Assembly: GCF_947500695.1 (NCBI RefSeq)
Contig: NZ_CANMSS010000002.1
Coordinates: forward strand, 124,001-188,000
Length of the DNA stretch: 64,000 nt
DNA from: an uncultured Pseudoteredinibacter sp.
GTDB lineage: Bacteria > Pseudomonadota > Gammaproteobacteria > Pseudomonadales > Cellvibrionaceae
Direction of reading: 5' to 3'
Each line of letters starts with the position of its first letter. Positions within the stretch are counted from its first letter, which is position 1. This document shows, in pieces, positions 50,921-60,759 of this stretch. Position numbers and translations under genes: made by a program. The notes beneath the pieces are model-generated. The model was not told the DNA's origin. It did not search any database and was given only the letters and a program-made list of their open reading frames with translations.

Positions 50921-51409
50921 TCAGCGTGTGCTGCTAGCGTCCAAATCGATTTGGCCACTGTCTTCTATTTTTATCGACGATAGAAAATTACCGGTATCTA
51001 GCTTAAGTGTCATTTTGTAATTCAGTGGCTTGGCCTGACTCTTCATCAATTTATTCAATAGCCTTACCCCTTGTACCATACTCGCCTGAGCTTTTACATC
51101 CAGCTCCTGGCTATCATAGGCCGCAATAGTTGGGATATCTTTTGCTACGCCGTGTATTAACTCAAAGCCTTCTATTTCGACACTGTAAGAGGCCCCCACA
51201 AGATCTAGGTCGAAACGGTTAGGGTTATCTACTTTGAGTTTTATCTTGAAAGAAGGCGCCAGATTGTCCCCGGGTAGCATTTGAATATTTAATACATTGA
51301 GACGGGGCTGCTCGAAGGCATTAGGTAGGTGGCTACAAGCCCCCAGCCAAACAAGACTTAATAGAATGAAGCCCCGTGTAAAAAGTTGTCTTACTCTCAC
51401 CTTGTTCAT
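50921..51409 (-). CDS. LEA14-like (WHy domain) lipoprotein
   Basis: 162 residues. Lipobox WLGAC (Cys25) followed by a LEA type 2/WHy beta-sandwich at 35-160, with LKVDNPNRFDLDLVGASYSVEIEG. Such lipoproteins are common in gammaproteobacteria; desiccation-type LEA function has not been shown for them. Convergent with the pilin gene and about 50 nt downstream of elbB on the same strand. Confidence 0.85.
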   Translation of the reverse strand: MNKVRVRQLFTRGFILLSLVWLGACSHLPNAFEQPRLNVLNIQMLPGDNLAPSFKIKLKVDNPNRFDLDLVGASYSVEIEGFELIHGVAKDIPTIAAYDSQELDVKAQASMVQGVRLLNKLMKSQAKPLNYKMTLKLDTGNFLSSIKIEDSGQIDLDASSTR

Positions 51410-51458
51410 TAAATCCTCACTTTTCGCGGCGGGGCCAATTATTAAAATTTAGGTAGCT

Positions 51459-52115
51459 CTAACTTAATTCGATAACTTTCTCTACCAATGCATTAATACC
51501 CAACGCAGCTTCACTGATAGAAGATGCCAGCATATACGCTGGTGTAGTCACCAATTTATTGGGTTCATCGATCACAATATTATCAACGGAGCAGTTTTCA
51601 TGATTAGCGCCGCTCTGCTCGACGGCAGCAGCAGTTTCTGCATCATTGCCTATAGTACAGACAACATTCGCACCAAATAGTTTGGCAGACATCGCAGGAG
51701 CAATACACATCAAACCAATAATTTTTCCTGCGGCTCTTGCTGCTTTAATAAAAGCCTCAAAATCTGCATTCACTGTCATTGCTGGGCCATCAACAGCAAA
51801 AGTACATAGATTTTTTGCAGCTCCAAAGCCACCAGGTACAATGACTGCATCAAAATCTTCAGCATTAACGGCGGCTATATCTTTGATATCTCCACGAGCG
51901 ATGCGCGCTGCTTCGACCAAAACGTTACGAGTTTCCCCTTCTGCTGGTTCACCAATGAAATGATTGACCACATGCATTTGATCAATATTCGGGGCAAGGC
52001 AAGTCACCTGTGCGCCCAGCTGATCCAAGCGTAATAAAGTTAACACTGACTCGTGAATCTCAGCCCCATCGAATACACCACAGCCCGCCAAAACTACCGC
52101 TACTTTTTTAGCCAT
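51459..52115 (-). CDS. elbB: Isoprenoid biosynthesis glyoxalase ElbB
   Basis: 218 residues of the DJ-1/PfpI fold. It begins KKVAVVLAGCGVFDGAEIHE, has IVPGGFGAAKNL and the nucleophile elbow IGLMCIAPAM with the active-site Cys, matching E. coli ElbB, a glyoxalase-type enzyme once linked to isoprenoid synthesis. The role is still debated. Stand-alone promoter region at 52116-52229. Confidence 0.93.
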   Translation of the reverse strand: MAKKVAVVLAGCGVFDGAEIHESVLTLLRLDQLGAQVTCLAPNIDQMHVVNHFIGEPAEGETRNVLVEAARIARGDIKDIAAVNAEDFDAVIVPGGFGAAKNLCTFAVDGPAMTVNADFEAFIKAARAAGKIIGLMCIAPAMSAKLFGANVVCTIGNDAETAAAVEQSGANHENCSVDNIVIDEPNKLVTTPAYMLASSISEAALGINALVEKVIELS

Positions 52116-52229
52116 TGCTAACTCCTCTAGGTTTACTAAATCAAATTGGCTATATGGCTACTATGTTACCAGCTAGCGTATAAAAATCATGATTTAAAAA
52201 TTCTTTCGCGACTCTCGAATTTCAGGCAT

Positions 52230-52254
52230 AAAAAAACCCGGACTAAGCCGGGTT
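52230..52254 (-). terminator. Terminator of the OmpA-type porin gene
   Basis: On the minus strand AACCCGG pairs with CCGGGTT over 6 nt and is followed by a run of T, 20 nt past the stop. Confidence 0.9.
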
Positions 52255-52274
52255 CTTATGCTAACTGTTAGATT

Positions 52275-53384
52275 TTACTCTACAGTTTCTGTGCTAATTT
52301 CAGCAACTACACGACGGTTCGCAGCGCGACCTTCAGCGGTATTGTTATCAGCAACAGGGCGAGACTCGCCGTAACCCGTAGCGGTTACACGGCCAGCTTC
52401 CACGTCGAAAGTTTCAACCAACACTTTAGCTACCGCATTGGCACGACGGTTAGAAAGGGCTTGGTTGTATGCTTCAGAAGCGGTTGAGTCAGTGTGGCCC
52501 GCTAGCTCAACATTGGTTTTGTTGTACTGCTTCATGAATTCAGCAACATCTTTGATTTCAGAGATGTACTGTGGTTTAACAGTGGCACTGTCAGTATCAA
52601 AATTTACTTCCAGCTCAATAGAAACTGTCTTAGCAATCTTTTCAGGACAACCATCTTTATCAACCTTGGTACCCATTGGAGTATTCGGACAAAGATCGCC
52701 GTAATCGAAAACACCATCACGGTCACTATCTAGCGCACAACCCTTACCGTCAACCGCTACACCAGCTGGAGTATTTGGACATTGATCCAGGCTATCTTCA
52801 ACAGTATCACCGTCACTATCTAGCTTTTGAGGAGCAGCGGTAGCACCCATTAAGTAAGCCACACCTAAGCCCAAAGCGTAGTCAGTAGCCTCTTCATCCA
52901 ATGAGTGGATAGCACGCAAGTCACCACGCAGAGCCCACTGATCGTTTAAGAAATATTTTGCACCACCACCAAAGTTAAGAGCGGTCTCTCGGTGATTGTC
53001 ACCGCCATCAACATCAAAACCTTGATCGCCAGCACCACCTACCAAGAATGGCTGCCACGCACCATTACGAGCCATATTGTAAACAGCGTCTAGACGATAG
53101 TGACGGCCATCTACATCGATTCCGCCAATTTCAGTGTCAGCAGCAAAACCATTGAAAACACCTTCTAGGGTCCAGTTCTCATTCAGAACATAACCCAAGC
53201 CAACAACGACACCAGTGTCATTGTCGATACCGCGCTTGCCATCGATAAATTGGCGAGCGGCACCTAAGTATGCCTCGTACTTATGGTTGCTGGCACTATG
53301 GCCATCAGCCAGGCTGCTCACAGAGCTAACACTAGCAGCCACACCCAGAGCTACCACTAATGCGTGTTTGTGGAAGTTTTTCAT
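52275..53384 (-). CDS. OmpA/OprF-type outer membrane protein
   Basis: 369 residues: signal peptide (to about 26), an eight-strand N-terminal barrel (30-185), calcium-binding type-3 repeats (LDSDGDTVEDSLDQCPNTP, DSDRDGVFDYGDLCPNTP) and a C-terminal OmpA domain with ELAGHTDSTASEAYNQALSNRRA, which binds peptidoglycan. It anchors the outer membrane to the wall. I start at ATG 53384, 9 nt after AGGAG; ATG 53390 is only 3 nt from it. Follows the DUF2959 gene by 32 nt. Confidence 0.94.
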   Translation of the reverse strand: MKNFHKHALVVALGVAASVSSVSSLADGHSASNHKYEAYLGAARQFIDGKRGIDNDTGVVVGLGYVLNENWTLEGVFNGFAADTEIGGIDVDGRHYRLDAVYNMARNGAWQPFLVGGAGDQGFDVDGGDNHRETALNFGGGAKYFLNDQWALRGDLRAIHSLDEEATDYALGLGVAYLMGATAAPQKLDSDGDTVEDSLDQCPNTPAGVAVDGKGCALDSDRDGVFDYGDLCPNTPMGTKVDKDGCPEKIAKTVSIELEVNFDTDSATVKPQYISEIKDVAEFMKQYNKTNVELAGHTDSTASEAYNQALSNRRANAVAKVLVETFDVEAGRVTATGYGESRPVADNNTAEGRAANRRVVAEISTETVE

Positions 53385-53416
53385 TAACATGAACTCCTAT
53401 TATTGATTTAAGCGTA

Positions 53417-54073
53417 TTACTTTAAATTTTTTATGAATTTGTCTGACTCCGCGATGGACTCTTCCATACGCGCAATCAAAGTATTTATATCTCGGCGCAA
53501 ACCGCCGAATTCAGCCTTAAGCGAACCTATCGCTCGAGCATTCAAGTTGTGCTTTAAATACAAAACCTGATCATTAAACGTCTTCAACACTGGTGCCATT
53601 TTAGATTCAGCGCTGCGCATTGTTACCAGCATATTTTTGTACTGTTTGCGCGTATCTCTTAATTGGGATTGGCTTTCTCTGCGCAAACTCGCGCTTGAGT
53701 ATTGCTCTAGTTCGTCTTCCCATTCTGCGAATAATGCTTCCGCTACGTCTTCAACTTCATCAATTCGACGACTAACATTGTCAGCTTCTTGCTGACTATC
53801 TTCGTAAGCATCGCGTAGATTTTCATAAACACTTTGCAGCTCGCCACCGTTGTAACCAAGCTCTTGGCTAAAACGATCTAAAGCATCTCTAAACTGCTCT
53901 TTAGCGTCGACTTGAGCGTCACGAACACCTTCGATCCGACTCGTTAAGATATCGCGTTTATGCATACCTACGGATTCCATAGCGGAATAGTAGGCCGATT
54001 GGCAGGCCATCAGGCCAAGGGATAATAGGGCAATAAGCGTCAGCTTATGCAAGGTATGTGGCAGTCGAATCAT
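53417..54073 (-). CDS. DUF2959 lipoprotein
   Basis: 218 residues with lipobox LGLMAC (Cys24). The rest is largely coiled coil (60-130 and 145-215). The stretch SAYYSAMESVGMHKRDIL matches DUF2959, a proteobacterial family of unknown role. Genes for OmpA-type porins often lie nearby, as here, 32 nt downstream on the same strand, so a role in the envelope is likely. Confidence 0.85.
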   Translation of the reverse strand: MIRLPHTLHKLTLIALLSLGLMACQSAYYSAMESVGMHKRDILTSRIEGVRDAQVDAKEQFRDALDRFSQELGYNGGELQSVYENLRDAYEDSQQEADNVSRRIDEVEDVAEALFAEWEDELEQYSSASLRRESQSQLRDTRKQYKNMLVTMRSAESKMAPVLKTFNDQVLYLKHNLNARAIGSLKAEFGGLRRDINTLIARMEESIAESDKFIKNLK

Positions 54074-54094
54074 AAAGCTTCCCGGTCTTAAGAT

Positions 54095-54150
54095 ACGCTG
54101 AAGAATGCCCCAAACAGCATCCCGCTGCTAATTGGGCGGCATTCTAGCGT
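54095..54150. other. Long imperfect hairpin upstream of the DUF2959 gene
   Basis: ACGCT (54095-54099), AGAATGCC (54102-54109), CCAA and AGCA pair in order with TGCT, TTGG, GGCATTCT (54138-54145) and AGCGT (54146-54150). It lies about 20 nt before the DUF2959 start, in its leader or promoter. Possibly an RNA control structure. Confidence 0.5.
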
Positions 54151-54170
54151 ATTTTTAACGACATTCCCAC

Positions 54171-54192
54171 AAACGTGAAAAGGATCACGTTT
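54171..54192 (-). terminator. Hairpin after trmB
   Basis: AAACGTGA (54171-54178) and TCACGTTT (54185-54192) form a perfect 8-bp stem with a 6-nt loop, 50 nt past the trmB stop. The T residues are within the stem, and no long T-run follows, so it could instead be an operator. Confidence 0.45.
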
Positions 54193-54242
54193 TAGGCGTC
54201 AAGTGCGGGTAGCAAGAGGCAAGTGTACTGAAGCGACAGTCA

Positions 54243-54944
54243 CTAGCGCTTTTTGAACAGTAAATCCCAAACGCCATGACCAAGACGATCGCCACGACGT
54301 TCAAATTTAGTTATTGGGCGAAATTCCGGTCTTTTAGCAAACAGGTATTCACCTTGGGTGTTTTCAAACTGCTCAGCTGCGCTCATGGTTTCCATCATGT
54401 GCTCGGCATATGGCTCCCAATCGGTTGCCATATGGCAGATACCAGCAGTATTAAGTTTGCCAGCTATCTTCTGAATAAAGCCTGAATTCACAATTCGGCG
54501 CTTATTATGCTTTTTTTTGTGCCAAGGATCGGGAAAGTACAACTGAAAGCGATCAAGACTATCGTCAGCGACACAATCTTCTAGAACATCATTGGCATCA
54601 GCCATATAGACACGTAGGTTTTCGACACCTTCATTGCCGGCGTTATTAATTAGACGCCCAACCCCTGGCGGGTGCACTTCGATTCCGATGAAATCTTTTT
54701 CAGGTTCGGCTTTCGCCATCTCGAGCAGGGAATCCCCCATCCCAAAACCCACTTCAAGCACCTTTGGAGCCTGGCGACCAAATACTTCATCGAAGTTTTG
54801 GCTACCAGAATAGAGGCTTAAGCCATATTTAGGCCACCACTGCTCAAAAGCTTTGCGCTGGCCATCGGTCATACGGCCGGCCCGAATCACAAAGCTACGA
54901 ATCGATTTATCTTTGTATTCGGGTTTAAAAATAGAGTCTTGCAT
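54243..54944 (-). CDS. trmB: tRNA (guanine-N7)-methyltransferase
   Basis: Methylates G46 in the tRNA variable loop. 233 residues. SAM site [25 protein letters not shown], and the family motif [19 protein letters not shown] are conserved, with the C-terminal [17 protein letters not shown]. It follows the DUF423 gene by 2 nt on the same strand. Confidence 0.97.
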   Translation of the reverse strand: MQDSIFKPEYKDKSIRSFVIRAGRMTDGQRKAFEQWWPKYGLSLYSGSQNFDEVFGRQAPKVLEVGFGMGDSLLEMAKAEPEKDFIGIEVHPPGVGRLINNAGNEGVENLRVYMADANDVLEDCVADDSLDRFQLYFPDPWHKKKHNKRRIVNSGFIQKIAGKLNTAGICHMATDWEPYAEHMMETMSAAEQFENTQGEYLFAKRPEFRPITKFERRGDRLGHGVWDLLFKKR

Positions 54945-54946
54945 AA

Positions 54947-55330
54947 CTAATTCTTTACATCTTTATTACTGAAAGCCTGCTGTATTAACAGACCCCAAGC
55001 CATCATCAGGGTAAGGCCACCCAAAGGAGTTATTGGCCCCACCCAGCTTGGCGCACCAAGGGCTAATGCATAGATGCTGCCGCTAAACAGCAGTATTCCT
55101 AACTGCCAACCCCAAGCTATCCACATTAACTTAGGCCAAGCCTTCACGGCGGCGAATGCAGCCAAAGCCAATAAAGCCAAGCTGTGGTAAAAATGGTATT
55201 GATTGGCGGTGCTATAAGCGGACCAAAGCTTCGCACTCAACTCGGGTTTAAGCCCATGGGCCCCATAAGCACCTAAGACTACCGCGATCAAACCATTAAT
55301 TGCCGCGATGGCGAGAATTGTTCGGTACAT
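54947..55330 (-). CDS. DUF423 family membrane protein
   Basis: 127 residues with four membrane helices and the pattern [28 protein letters not shown] and [12 protein letters not shown] of DUF423 (E. coli YgdD). Function unknown. ATG 55330 is used; a GTG at 55336 is in frame. Probably cotranscribed with trmB, 2 nt downstream. This gene and trmB follow the rpoH terminator, so they have their own promoter. Confidence 0.9.
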   Translation of the reverse strand: MYRTILAIAAINGLIAVVLGAYGAHGLKPELSAKLWSAYSTANQYHFYHSLALLALAAFAAVKAWPKLMWIAWGWQLGILLFSGSIYALALGAPSWVGPITPLGGLTLMMAWGLLIQQAFSNKDVKN

Positions 55331-55441
55331 TCGCACCCCAGTACAAACTCAGTTAATGCTACGATTAGCACAGCAACTTTCATCAAGCTTTTTGCGGGTC
55401 ATCTGTTTAGCAATTCAAATAACACGACCAGCCTAAGCATA

Positions 55442-55468
55442 AAAAAAGCCGCACTAGGCGGCTTTTTT
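55442..55468 (-). terminator. Terminator of rpoH
   Basis: AAAAAAGCCGC and GCGGCTTTTTT form an 11-bp perfect stem over a 5-nt loop, 17 nt after the rpoH stop, ending in T on the minus strand. Confidence 0.93.
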
Positions 55469-55484
55469 ACCAATATTGTTGGCA

Positions 55485-56339
55485 TTAAGCTTCAATATTG
55501 GCCTTTATCTTTTTCATCGCATTCTTTTCTAGTTGGCGAATGCGCTCAGCTGAGACACCGTATTGATCAGCCAACTCATGCAAAGTGGCCTTTTCTTCGC
55601 CCAACCAGCGCTGCTGCAAAATGTCGCGACTGCGATCATCCAGTTGCTCAAGTGCGGCACTTAAGCTCGCCAAGCTTTGCTGTGTTGAGTCCAAATGCTC
55701 CAAAGCTAAAGCCGGATCTGCAGCGCGATCTTCTAAGAAGTTTGCCGGTGCTTGAAATGCACTTTCATCATCATCGTCTGCGCCGGCATCGAAGCCCATA
55801 TCGCTGGCCGCCAGACGGCCTTCCATTTCACGCACATGATTGACATCGACATTCAGATCTTTAGCAACCGCTTCAGCTTCTTCGTTGTTTAACCAAGCAA
55901 GGCGCTTTTTAGCACTGCGAAGATTAAAGAACAGTTTACGCTGAGCCTTGGTGGTAGCGACCTTAACGATACGCCAGTTGCGCAAGATAAACTCATGCAT
56001 TTCGGCCTTAATCCAGTGTACCGCAAAGGATACAAGGCGCACGCCTCGCTCTGGATTGAAACGCTTTACAGCCTTCATCAGGCCAACATTACCTTCCTGG
56101 ATCAGATCAGCCTGGGATAAACCATAACCCGAATAAGACTTGGCGATATGCACGACAAAGCGCAGATGAGCCATTACCAACTGGCGGGCAGCATCTAGGT
56201 TTTCGTGGTAATACAGATCTTCCGCCAGGCTCTTCTCTTCTTCGGCTGACAGTACACTGATACCATTAACCGCCTGCATATACGCGCCCAGATTGGCCCC
56301 TGGGGATAGCATACCTACTGGCTGAATGGCTGTACTCAT
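55485..56339 (-). CDS. rpoH: Heat-shock sigma factor 32
   Basis: Directs RNA polymerase to chaperone and protease promoters. 284 residues, the same as E. coli. Region 2 is [24 protein letters not shown] and [17 protein letters not shown]; the RpoH box QRKLFFNLR follows; region 4.2 is [19 protein letters not shown]. It lies 126 nt downstream of ftsX, the usual gammaproteobacterial order. The leader contains repeats that might form structure, in line with known translational thermal control of rpoH in E. coli. Confidence 0.97.
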   Translation of the reverse strand: MSTAIQPVGMLSPGANLGAYMQAVNGISVLSAEEEKSLAEDLYYHENLDAARQLVMAHLRFVVHIAKSYSGYGLSQADLIQEGNVGLMKAVKRFNPERGVRLVSFAVHWIKAEMHEFILRNWRIVKVATTKAQRKLFFNLRSAKKRLAWLNNEEAEAVAKDLNVDVNHVREMEGRLAASDMGFDAGADDDDESAFQAPANFLEDRAADPALALEHLDSTQQSLASLSAALEQLDDRSRDILQQRWLGEEKATLHELADQYGVSAERIRQLEKNAMKKIKANIEA

Positions 56340-56363
56340 ATATATTCTCCGTTACTCGACCCT

Positions 56364-56402
56364 TAATACTAGCAGCTATCGGGTTTGACTGCTAATACTA
56401 GC
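56364..56402. repeat. 10-bp direct repeat in the rpoH leader
   Basis: TAATACTAGC occurs at 56364-56373 and 56393-56402. The second copy is part of GCTA-atac-TAGC, a small palindrome. GGAG, the ribosome site, lies downstream at about -8. Further up AAGAC-n6-GTCTT is another small hairpin. Confidence 0.5.
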
Positions 56403-56465
56403 GCGGGTTCGCCCAAAAGACCTTTAAGTCTTGTAAAGTAGAGAAACTGATCGGGTTTTAATCAG

Positions 56466-57458
56466 CTATTTAGGCTCGATTGCGGCCAAGTGACGGCCAA
56501 CGGCTAAGGCCGCACCCAGCCAGCCCAATACCGAACTGGCCAAAAGCAAAAAGCCTGCATCGAACCAACTTATACCCATCAACAGGAAATCGCTGCCATA
56601 GGAGCCAGCCAGCTTGGCCACGGGACCTGCTAGAGCAAACAGGCACAGCTCCGTGAGTAACAACGCTAAGGCGCCCCCCAGCAAGCCATACCACAAACCT
56701 GTATATAAGAAGGGGCGACGCACAAAGGCGTTGGTACCACCCAGAGTTTTGGTGACTAGAATTTCGTCCTTGCGAGCCGCAATGGCCAAGCGAATGGTAT
56801 TGCCAACGATAAGCAGTACACCTAAGGCCAATAAACCTGATAACAACCAGATTAAGGTGCGGCCAAGGGCCAGTATTTGCTGCAATCTTTGCAACCATTG
56901 CAAATCCACATCGACTTGCTCAACTTCAGGTCTAGCTTGCAGATTGGCCTGTAGGGACTGCACCTGCTCCAAACTGAGTTGCTCAACTAAACTAAGCTGC
57001 AACAAGGGGGGCAAAGGGTTACGCTCAAGCTGACCAAGGACATCAGCAAAACCAGAGTGCGCCTCAAATTCTTGCAAGGCTTCACTCGGGCTTATATATA
57101 TTCCTTCTGCAACCGACTCTTGCTGCTCTAACTCTATTAGCAATTTCTCCGCAACCGGCTGCTTAACATTGTGATGAAGGTAAACCGATAGGCTAGGGCG
57201 CCCCTGCCAACTCTGCCCAAGCTGATCGATATTACTAACCGCCACTGAAAGCACCTGGGGCAAAGCCAAGGCAATGGCCACCACCAAACAGGTCATTAGG
57301 CTTGATAAGGGCTGTCGCAACAAGCGATTTAAACTATCGCGTGCGCTACTGACATGATGACGACAATATGAGCGCCACAAATTCAGTAAGCTTAGCTGTT
57401 TTAAGCTGGCACCTCGGCTAAGCGCGTCGGGCAAAGCTTTTTGAGATTCCTGGCTCAC
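56466..57458 (-). CDS. ftsX: Cell division protein FtsX
   Basis: Membrane partner of FtsE; the complex activates periplasmic amidases for septal wall splitting. 330 residues, four helices (near 55-75, 205-228, 255-280, 300-322) with the large periplasmic loop between the first two. It begins at a GTG overlapping the ftsE stop (GTGA), so translation is coupled. Confidence 0.95.
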   Translation of the reverse strand: MSQESQKALPDALSRGASLKQLSLLNLWRSYCRHHVSSARDSLNRLLRQPLSSLMTCLVVAIALALPQVLSVAVSNIDQLGQSWQGRPSLSVYLHHNVKQPVAEKLLIELEQQESVAEGIYISPSEALQEFEAHSGFADVLGQLERNPLPPLLQLSLVEQLSLEQVQSLQANLQARPEVEQVDVDLQWLQRLQQILALGRTLIWLLSGLLALGVLLIVGNTIRLAIAARKDEILVTKTLGGTNAFVRRPFLYTGLWYGLLGGALALLLTELCLFALAGPVAKLAGSYGSDFLLMGISWFDAGFLLLASSVLGWLGAALAVGRHLAAIEPK

Positions 57459-58138
57459 GCAGCTTCTCCTCCTAAACCAGGAACATCTGCCACTAACTGT
57501 CCGCCTTCCAGGGTTAGTTTGCGCTTACCCATTCGTTCAATTAACGTTAAATCGTGGCTGGCAATCAGTACCGTAACACCCACATCATTAAACTGCTGCA
57601 GCAGCTTCATAATCTCTGCGGACAACTCAGGGTCTAGGTTTCCTGTTGGCTCATCCGCCAGTAGCAAAGGGGGCTTATTGACCACGGCGCGAGCAATACC
57701 CACACGCTGCTGCTCACCACCAGAAAGCGCAACTGGGTTGAGCTTTTCTTTGCTCAAAAGACCCACTTTATCTAGCGCAGCCCTTACGCGGCGACCAATG
57801 TCTCGCGGCTCAAAACCCGCAATCATCAGCGGCAATGCCACGTTATCGAATACCGTGCGATCAAATAAAAGCTGATGATTTTGGAACACCACACCAATCT
57901 GGCGGCGCAAAAATGGAATTTGGCGGCGCGGCATCTTATTGAGATTCTGGCCACCTACAACCATCTGGCCGCGTGTAGCCCGCTCCATTAACATAATCAA
58001 TTTCAATAATGTCGATTTACCCGCACCAGAGTGGCCGGTTAGAAAAACCATCTCGCCGGCATCGATGTTTAAGCTTAGATTACTAAGCGCATCGAAACCA
58101 CCTGGGTAGCGTTTGCTCACATTGAGAAATTGAATCAT
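57455..58138 (-). CDS. ftsE: Cell division ATP-binding protein FtsE
   Basis: ABC ATPase that drives FtsX. 227 residues. Walker A GHSGAGKST, signature ALSGGEQQRVGIARA, Walker B LLLADEPTG and the switch His in IASHDL are all intact. It follows ftsY by 21 nt, in the conserved ftsY-ftsE-ftsX-rpoH order. Confidence 0.97.
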   Translation of the reverse strand: MIQFLNVSKRYPGGFDALSNLSLNIDAGEMVFLTGHSGAGKSTLLKLIMLMERATRGQMVVGGQNLNKMPRRQIPFLRRQIGVVFQNHQLLFDRTVFDNVALPLMIAGFEPRDIGRRVRAALDKVGLLSKEKLNPVALSGGEQQRVGIARAVVNKPPLLLADEPTGNLDPELSAEIMKLLQQFNDVGVTVLIASHDLTLIERMGKRKLTLEGGQLVADVPGLGGEAA

Positions 58139-58159
58139 GGCTTAGAATAGACGTCCTAT

Positions 58160-59410
58160 TTATTCGGCCTGGCCTTGGTCAAACAAAGCACGCACAAAGC
58201 TTTTGGCCTCGAACGGCTGCAAGTCATCAATGCCTTCACCCACACCAATAAACCGTACCGGCAAGCCAAGCTGCTTAGCCAGTGCAAAGATAACGCCACC
58301 TTTGGCGGTACCATCCAACTTGGTTAGCGCGAGCCCAGTAACACCCGCTGACTGGCTGAACTGCTCTGCTTGATTGATGGCATTTTGGCCAGTACCTGCG
58401 TCTAGCACTAACAGTACTTCATGTGGCGCGGAATCATCCAACTTGGCCATCACCCGCTTAACCTTAGCAAGCTCATCCATTAAATTGTCTTTATTGTGCA
58501 AGCGGCCTGCGGTATCAGCAATCAGAATATCTACATCACGAGATTTGGCGGATTGAAGAGCATCAAAAACCACCGAAGCACTGTCGGCACCGGTATGCTG
58601 GGCCACAACCGGGACATTATTTCGCTCACCCCAAACCTGCAACTGCTCTACTGCAGCAGCACGGAAGGTATCACCGGCAGCCAGCATCACCTGCTTGCCT
58701 TGATTCTGAAAGCCCTTAGCCAGCTTGCCAATGGTGGTAGTTTTACCAACGCCATTCACACCAACGACCAGAATCACGAAGGGTTTCTTTTGAGTATCTA
58801 ACAGCAAAGGTTTTTGTACTGGGATTAAAAGCTCTGCCAAAGCGGCTTGCAAAGCCTTATATAAGGCCTCGGTATCGGCAAGCTCTTTACGGGCAACCTG
58901 CTCAGACAGCTTTTCCATGATCTCTTCGGTTGCTTCAATTCCAACATCCGCCATCAGCAACTGGGTTTCGAGCTCTTCTAAGAGATCTTCATCGATCTCT
59001 TTCAGGCCCATAAAGATATTGCCTAGGCCTTCAGTAAAGTTACCGCCGGTTTTGGCCAAGCCAGCACGCATACGGGCGAATAAGCCGCGCTTTTTCTCTT
59101 CGGCGGGTTCACCATAGCCGGCCGGCGCCATAAACACTTCTTGCGTTGCCTCTGCTGTCGACTCTTGCGAAGGGGCCTCTTGTGTAGAAGGCTCAGTCTT
59201 TACGGGGGGTTCATCTGGCTGCTGCTCAACAGTGCTTACGTCACCAACTGCGGCCTCAGGCGCCACTTCCGTATCAATCGCTTGCGGGCTAGTCTCTTCA
59301 GATTCAAGATCTTCTTGCTCTGGAGATTGCTCGATCGCTGAGGGCTGCTCTTCGGTATTAGCCTTGTCAGCCTCACCTTTTGGGGATTTCTTAAAAAAGC
59401 CAAAAACCAT
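58160..59410 (-). CDS. ftsY: Signal recognition particle receptor FtsY
   Basis: GTPase that docks SRP-ribosome complexes at the inner membrane. 416 residues: an acidic, Glu-rich A domain (1-95) and the NG domain (100-416) with GVNGVGKTTTIGKLAKG, ADTAGR and LTKLDGTAKGG. The A domain is long and Glu/Pro-rich, as in E. coli. First gene of the ftsYEX cluster, divergent from rsmD. Confidence 0.97.
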   Translation of the reverse strand: MVFGFFKKSPKGEADKANTEEQPSAIEQSPEQEDLESEETSPQAIDTEVAPEAAVGDVSTVEQQPDEPPVKTEPSTQEAPSQESTAEATQEVFMAPAGYGEPAEEKKRGLFARMRAGLAKTGGNFTEGLGNIFMGLKEIDEDLLEELETQLLMADVGIEATEEIMEKLSEQVARKELADTEALYKALQAALAELLIPVQKPLLLDTQKKPFVILVVGVNGVGKTTTIGKLAKGFQNQGKQVMLAAGDTFRAAAVEQLQVWGERNNVPVVAQHTGADSASVVFDALQSAKSRDVDILIADTAGRLHNKDNLMDELAKVKRVMAKLDDSAPHEVLLVLDAGTGQNAINQAEQFSQSAGVTGLALTKLDGTAKGGVIFALAKQLGLPVRFIGVGEGIDDLQPFEAKSFVRALFDQGQAE

Positions 59411-59561
59411 GGTGTCTAAATTCTATTACTGATCGGATAAAGGGGGCTCAAGGTGAACCCGAGAAAGTGCCGCATTCTAGCACTCTATAGGCCTGCTGTC
59501 GCAGCCTTAACACAGCCCCTTGAGATGGCTACAATGGCCGGCTAATTGGACGAGGCCATGC

Positions 59562-60143
59562 ATGTCAAAAGTAAACTCTACTCAGCAATTACGGATCATC
59601 GGTGGTCAGTGGCGCGGCCGGAAGTTTAATTTCCCCAGCGCGGATGGGCTGCGCCCAACCGGAGATAGAATACGCGAAACGCTTTTCAACTGGTTAAGTT
59701 CAGACATTCATGGGGCGCGCTGCCTGGATTTATTTGCCGGCTCTGGAGCCTTGGCTTTAGAAGCTCTATCCCGTGGAGCGGCGCATGTTGAACTGTGGGA
59801 AGCGAATAGAGCAGCCTGCCAGCAACTGCAAAACCATATCAAAACATTGCAGTCACAATTAGGTGAACAAGAAGCCCAACTCAGCCATGGTGACAGCTTA
59901 ATAAAGCTTGCTCAGCACAATGAGGGTGCCCCCTTTGATATCATTTTTATGGACCCGCCATTCGCTGCTAATTTATGGGAAACTGCCGCTGAGCTATTAG
60001 AGCAAAACAATTGGCTGCACCCTGACAGCCTAATCTATATAGAGAGCCCCAAAAACCAGCTGCCAAAGCTGCCTGAAAATTGGCGTAATTGGCGCTGCAA
60101 AAACACCGGACAGGTTTGCTACCAACTCTATATTGCACGCTAA
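59562..60143 (+). CDS. rsmD: 16S rRNA m2G966 methyltransferase
   Basis: Methylates G966 of 16S rRNA. 193 residues from ATG 59562 (MSKVNSTQQLRIIGG), behind a GAGG site. GGQWRGRKFNFP, LRPTGDRIRETLFNWL, LDLFAGSGALALEALSRGA (SAM) and the catalytic MDPPF are conserved. The longer frame from 59520 lies in the divergent promoter region with ftsY. Confidence 0.96.
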   Translation: MSKVNSTQQLRIIGGQWRGRKFNFPSADGLRPTGDRIRETLFNWLSSDIHGARCLDLFAGSGALALEALSRGAAHVELWEANRAACQQLQNHIKTLQSQLGEQEAQLSHGDSLIKLAQHNEGAPFDIIFMDPPFAANLWETAAELLEQNNWLHPDSLIYIESPKNQLPKLPENWRNWRCKNTGQVCYQLYIAR

Positions 60144-60154
60144 AAACCAAATAA

Positions 60155-60745
<591 letters not shown>

Positions 60746-60759
60746 ACAAATCTCTTTTC

